Shown here: in pieces, positions 35,772-39,231 of the stretch
Layout: the number at the start of each line of letters is the position of its first letter
Position numbering within the stretch: the stretch's first letter is position 1
Assembly (NCBI GenBank): GCA_017608705.1
Contig: JAFCFJ010000012.1
Span: forward strand, 1 to 39,231
Length of the DNA: 39,231 nt
Source: Candidatus Pacearchaeota archaeon
GTDB taxonomy: Archaea > Nanobdellota > Nanobdellia > Pacearchaeales > GW2011-AR1
Direction of reading: 5' to 3'
The notes under the pieces: generated by a model
What the model was told of the DNA's origin: nothing
The model's database searches: none
Seen by the model: only the letters and a program-made list of their open reading frames with translations
Made by a program: the position numbers and the translations under genes

Positions 35772-36444
35772 TTTCTTTAACCTCCTTCGTAACAGCTGTT
35801 CCATCTGTTAGCTTGTTTAACTTATCATAGAACTCCGACTGCAATCCTGTAGGAACAGCAACTACACATTTTAGGCTGCCATCATCGAGCCATTCCTCAT
35901 TCTCTTTGTATTGTTGCAACACACCATACACTTTGCCAACATACATCGGCGGGATAATTATTTCAAGCTTTTTTATTTCAAGTTTTATTGGCAATACTTT
36001 GCTTAATTGTTCTATTATTTTTGGTATCTGTTCTTCAATAGGTCTATTTTCTATATTTACCCCTGCCTCTTCAATAGCCCTTTTTATTCTCTCTGGTGTA
36101 TGTGGGGTTCCAGTTCTTGGATCAGTCGCATGTCTGGCAAGAAAATCTACAACTTGTTTTATTTTTTCTTCTCTTTCTTTTTCTCTGTATTCAGCCGGCA
36201 ACAAAATTTCGCCTTCTTTTACTATTCTTTCAGCTATGGCATACAAATCTGTAGTGCCAAAAGCTTCTTTCATATCCTGCTCGCTCGCATGCATTCCTTT
36301 TTTTGAATCAGTAAATATGGCGTCTATAGCGAGTGTCTCGTGAATACTGCCTTGACCTTCTTTTAACTTAAGTGCGCTATCTAAGTCGACAACAATTTCA
36401 AAATTCTTTCCTCTAACCTTAAGTCTAGCTACTGTGTTGACCAT
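35764..36444 (-). CDS. sdo1: SBDS/Sdo1 ribosome maturation protein
   Basis: A 226-residue protein. N-terminal SBDS domain: ARLKVRGKNFEIVVDLDSALKLKEGQGSIHETLAIDAIFTDSKKGMHAS, then FGTTDLYAIAERIVKEGEILLPAEYRE. Helical middle: FLARHATDPRTGTPHTPERIKRAIEEAG. C-terminal ferredoxin-like domain: IIPPMYVGKVYGVL. In eukaryotes the family releases eIF6 from the 60S subunit. Placed between PsmA and Rrp4, the common archaeal order. Complete. Confidence 0.96.
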   Translation of the reverse strand: MVNTVARLKVRGKNFEIVVDLDSALKLKEGQGSIHETLAIDAIFTDSKKGMHASEQDMKEAFGTTDLYAIAERIVKEGEILLPAEYREKEREEKIKQVVDFLARHATDPRTGTPHTPERIKRAIEEAGVNIENRPIEEQIPKIIEQLSKVLPIKLEIKKLEIIIPPMYVGKVYGVLQQYKENEEWLDDGSLKCVVAVPTGLQSEFYDKLNKLTDGTAVTKEVKENE

Positions 36445-36445
36445 T

Positions 36446-37168
36446 TTATTTCATGTAACGCTTGAGTTCTTCTCCACTAAGTCTCTTTATTTTTTCTCCC
36501 TCCTTAATCCATGCTACATCAAATCTTCTTATGTCAAAATTTTTGCCAAGAATTTCTTTGAAAATTTTTATCGAGAGTTTTATTCCTTCCTCTATTGTGA
36601 TGTCATCCTTATATTTTTCCCTCAGCTTTTCTTTTATTTTCTCGTCGTTTTCACCTATTGCAGTAGCTTTATAGGCGAAATAGTTTCCTATAACATCAGT
36701 TACATATAGAGATTTCTTTTTGTTTTCTACTCCTGCTATCATTATTGATACGCCAAACGGCCTGGCTCCTCCATATTGGGTAAACATCTGCTTCGTTGAC
36801 GCGATTTCTTTTATTACTGCCTCTACGTCTATTGGTGTGTCATATACAACACGGTGCTGTTGCGCTACTAATTGTGCTCTCTCTATAAGTACGCGGGCAT
36901 CACTTAAGATTCCTGCAGCTGTCGCGATGATGTGTTCATCAATTTCATATATCTTGCTAGCCGATTCAGGAACAAGAAGCTTATCCTTTATCCTTTTGTC
37001 AGCTACTATGAGCACACCATCTTTGCAAACCATGCCTATGCTTGCTGAACCAAGCTTTACAGTTTTCTCTGCATATTCTACTTGCAAGAGATATCCCTCT
37101 GGCGAAAACATTGTTGCTGTCCGGTCATAACCCATTATCTGGTGTTGCATATCTATTGGCATTTCCAT
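36446..37168 (-). CDS. psmA: Proteasome alpha subunit
   Basis: A 240-residue protein with the alpha-subunit signature GYDRTATMFSPEGYLLQVEYAEKTVKLGSASIGM, the gate-forming N-terminus, then VLIVADKRIKDKLLVPESASKIYEIDEHIIATAAGILSDARVLIERAQ and RPFGVSIMIAG. It forms the outer rings of the 20S proteasome; the beta subunit is not in the window. Met7 or Met12 could be the real start. A TATA-like atttaaaaat near 37235 gives a leader of about 45 bases. Complete. Confidence 0.96.
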   Translation of the reverse strand: MEMPIDMQHQIMGYDRTATMFSPEGYLLQVEYAEKTVKLGSASIGMVCKDGVLIVADKRIKDKLLVPESASKIYEIDEHIIATAAGILSDARVLIERAQLVAQQHRVVYDTPIDVEAVIKEIASTKQMFTQYGGARPFGVSIMIAGVENKKKSLYVTDVIGNYFAYKATAIGENDEKIKEKLREKYKDDITIEEGIKLSIKIFKEILGKNFDIRRFDVAWIKEGEKIKRLSGEELKRYMK

Positions 37169-37270
37169 CTCAGAACCGGAATTAATCCGACAATATTATT
37201 TTTTCTATTTCCGCATATATCACAAGCGAGGTTTATTTTTAAATCTTTGCCTTTGTTTCAGAAGTAAGAA

Positions 37271-37558
37271 TTAGCGAGTGATGACTTCTTTTATTTTTTT
37301 TAGGGTTCCGCTTTTGAGTTTTACTTTCATATCTTTACCGCTGAGCAGCAGGGCCGTAACAACGTCATCCACGTATTTCCTATTTACGGCAAGAACAATA
37401 TTTTTGTCTTTTTTTTCTACAACAAGTGGAGAGGCCTTTGCATAGCCTAACTCTCCTAAGAATTTCAATATAACATCTTCTAGAGTTTTACTGGTTTCTC
37501 TTGTTTCTATCAGCAAATAACGTTTCTTTTCACGCTGGCTCGGTAATAGCTTTTTCAT
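37271..37558 (-). CDS. rnp2: RNase P protein component 2 (Pop5)
   Basis: A 95-residue Pop5/Rpp14-type protein: KKLLPSQREKKRYLLIETRE, then FLGELGYAKASPLVVEKKDKNIVLAVNRKYVDDVVTALLL and SGTLKKIKEVITR. It is somewhat shorter than the usual 110-125, mostly in the N-terminal half. With the other protein subunits it binds the RNase P RNA, which is encoded in this window at 26496-26754. Its ATG overlaps the stop of the subtilase-type gene (ATGA). The position before PsmA is classical. Confidence 0.88.
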   Translation of the reverse strand: MKKLLPSQREKKRYLLIETRETSKTLEDVILKFLGELGYAKASPLVVEKKDKNIVLAVNRKYVDDVVTALLLSGKDMKVKLKSGTLKKIKEVITR

Positions 37559-39231
37559 TCTTTAACCTTTATTCTTATATTTTCTGATTTTTTAACCCTT
37601 TTCTTTTTGCTCTGTTTCAATGCGGTAATTACTAAGAAGGCTATGATGATAACAAGGATCACAATAAAATTATTTAGAAGTAACCTCACAATTTTTAAGC
37701 TTGCATTCTCTTCTGTGTTTTCACCTTTTTCCGTGATATTTTCAGTTTTATTTACAGCCTCTTCCTCAGCTTTTTCTTGCTTTTCTTGTTCGTGAATTAG
37801 CCGGATTTTTATTACTGCCTTACCATTCTCTATGTTTTCCAGCTTTATCCATAAGTCATAGAAATTATCGTTATCAAGTTTCACCTTAATCTCATCTCCG
37901 ATGTAGAGTGTATAATCACTTGGTGTGGAGTTTATTGTCAGCACAACAAGCGTGGCAAGCACAGTTTTGGCATAAATACTATGGTTTTCTCCAGAGAATT
38001 CAAATAATACCTTTTCTCCTTGTTTCATTCTTATCTCAGCCACTTCCTGGAGGTTTGTTTTGCTTAGCCATATTATGCTTTCCCGGGTTTCATTTTGTTC
38101 GCTTTCATTGCTCCTACTACTGGCTGTGCTTGCGCTTCCACCGCTACTACCGCCGCCATTGATGGGCTGATAATTCACTGTAAGTAACCATGTGGCGCTT
38201 GTATTGCAATTCCTTGCTTTATCACAACACTGCACGCTCCAGTTATGCTGTCCATTGCCAAGACTGACAGTCGTGGTGTATGTGCCAGAACTTTCTCCAA
38301 TGCTAATGTTGTCTTTTAATTCATGATCTACGAATATTGAGCAATAGTTAAGCAAGAAATTGTCACTTGCATTAAATCTGAATGTTACGCTGTTGCTTTG
38401 TTGCCATGTGCTTGCGTTTTCTGGCGACACAAGAGTAGCGTTTGGACTGGTAATATCATAGGTAAGCGTGAAGTTTTTAGAAGCGAAGCTTGAGCTGCTT
38501 TCATTATTATAGCTCAGGCAGTTCCATACATATGCATACTCTGGAAGATTGAGAGAAGAGAAATTTATTGTGAAATTTGTTATCTTCTCAGTTCCGCTTA
38601 TATCTTGGGTTATGTTGTAAGCAAGTCCTGTACTATTCCATAACATCAACGTTACATTTGTTAGGTTTGTGCCAGGCTTTGTCTTGCTCTGGCATGTTAT
38701 ATTGATTGTTTCATTTGTGAAACTGTTGTTTGCCGGCGCCACCAGCCAAGTAGCTACTTCTGCTATTGTTAGGCTGAAATTGACGCTGGTGCCTTTATTA
38801 CCTGCTATGTCATAAGCTATGCACTGCCATTTATAATCCCCTGCGCTCATCTCAGTAACATTGAAGCTTGTTTCATTTGTAAATCCGCTTATATTTTTGC
38901 TTTTGCTGTAGTAAAGCGTTGAAGAATTCCAGAGTCTAAGTGTAATATTTTTCAGGCCAACCTCATCGCTTGCATTGCATGTAAAGGTTACATTGCTTAA
39001 CAGCCCATATATGCTTTGGTTCTCTGGTTCAACAAGCCAAACCTGCGGTGCTGTTTCATCGAGAGAAACAAGGGCTGAGAATATATCTATGCGCGAGAAA
39101 TTAAGCCCGCTGTCGGGGTCATATATGGTCTTGCCGTTTTCCTTCAATGCTTGCTCTGCCTGTTGCGGTTCAATGCTTGCATTTTTCTGCAACCTATAAA
39201 ATTGGTGCAGGAGAGCAAAGGCACCAGCAAC
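37555..39231 (-). CDS. Surface subtilase-type (S8) protein, N-terminal part off the window
   Basis: Open to the right edge; 558 codons are visible. The first visible residues, VAGAFALLHQFYRLQ then GKTIYDPDSGLNFSRIDIFSAL, match the end of an S8 subtilisin catalytic domain, just after the catalytic Ser helix, which would lie beyond the edge. Then come two or three Ig-like repeats beginning P-E-N-Q-S or P-A-N-N-S with paired cysteines and many N-x-S/T sites, a Gly/Ser linker, a further beta domain, a charged stalk, a membrane helix (FIVILVIIIAFLVITAL) and a basic tail. A cell-surface protease is likely, but the active site cannot be seen here. Confidence 0.8.
   Translation of the reverse strand, partial: VAGAFALLHQFYRLQKNASIEPQQAEQALKENGKTIYDPDSGLNFSRIDIFSALVSLDETAPQVWLVEPENQSIYGLLSNVTFTCNASDEVGLKNITLRLWNSSTLYYSKSKNISGFTNETSFNVTEMSAGDYKWQCIAYDIAGNKGTSVNFSLTIAEVATWLVAPANNSFTNETINITCQSKTKPGTNLTNVTLMLWNSTGLAYNITQDISGTEKITNFTINFSSLNLPEYAYVWNCLSYNNESSSSFASKNFTLTYDITSPNATLVSPENASTWQQSNSVTFRFNASDNFLLNYCSIFVDHELKDNISIGESSGTYTTTVSLGNGQHNWSVQCCDKARNCNTSATWLLTVNYQPINGGGSSGGSASTASSRSNESEQNETRESIIWLSKTNLQEVAEIRMKQGEKVLFEFSGENHSIYAKTVLATLVVLTINSTPSDYTLYIGDEIKVKLDNDNFYDLWIKLENIENGKAVIKIRLIHEQEKQEKAEEEAVNKTENITEKGENTEENASLKIVRLLLNNFIVILVIIIAFLVITALKQSKKKRVKKSENIRIKVKE

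Overview
The window is archaeal. It holds class II LysRS, PCNA, the exosome/SBDS/proteasome gene string, RpoK, enolase with uS2, eL31, eL39, eS19, TrmY, Cbf5, Hjc, RNase P protein Pop5 and a form III RuBisCO. TATA boxes lie about 25-30 bases before many leaderless starts. A primase with the small-subunit catalytic domain and the large-subunit Fe-S domain in one 434-residue chain, pilin-like proteins starting MEKRGQF or MKKKAALE, and surface proteins with C-x4-G-x-I-C modules point to a DPANN lineage (Woesearchaeota/Pacearchaeota-like or a relative). That assignment is an inference. No phage, insertion sequence, CRISPR array or 5S rRNA was found.

Layout. 1-1743 (-): a winged-helix regulator, a pilin-like membrane protein and a Cys-rich secreted protein running off the left edge, behind an inverted-repeat operator. 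1867-5156: PCNA divergent from primase, followed by a cyclophilin-fold protein and a Cas4-like nuclease. 5201-9475: surface proteins, one of them frameshifted. 9436-17339 (-): AmrS, Hjc, a small histone-fold protein, LysRS, acylphosphatase, a 38-residue ORF, TrmY, Cbf5, then eL31-eL39-PDCD5-eS19-YhbY-NFACT-R. 17376-21242: RuBisCO, a pilin-like protein, two tandem paralogues with copied promoters, and an Lrp regulator divergent from rubrerythrin. 21296-26380: rubrerythrin, Ogg, a TtuA-type thiolase, adenylate kinase (broken), CysRS, two membrane proteins and tRNA-Phe. 26496-31300 (-): the rRNA unit 16S - tRNA-Ala - 23S - RNase P RNA. 31354-39231 (-): subtilase (partial) - Pop5 - PsmA - SBDS - Rrp4 - Rrp41 - Rrp42 (broken) - RpoK - enolase - uS2.

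Two things stand out. First, the rRNA unit is unusual. rnpB begins a few bases after the 23S processing stem, tRNA-Ala has a perfect bulge-helix-bulge intron, and the 23S carries substitutions at otherwise near-invariant peptidyl-transferase and tunnel positions, with covarying partners in helix 74. Second, six otherwise normal housekeeping loci lack a short internal or terminal block: the 16S decoding strand, a 23S domain II block, the tRNA-Ala 3' third, and parts of adk, rrp42 and trmY. Lengths are not tied to the reading frame. The simplest explanation is collapsed or N-stripped scaffold gaps, with real lesions or separately encoded fragments as alternatives. All rRNA numbering comes from recalled E. 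coli/archaeal consensus, not a computed alignment.
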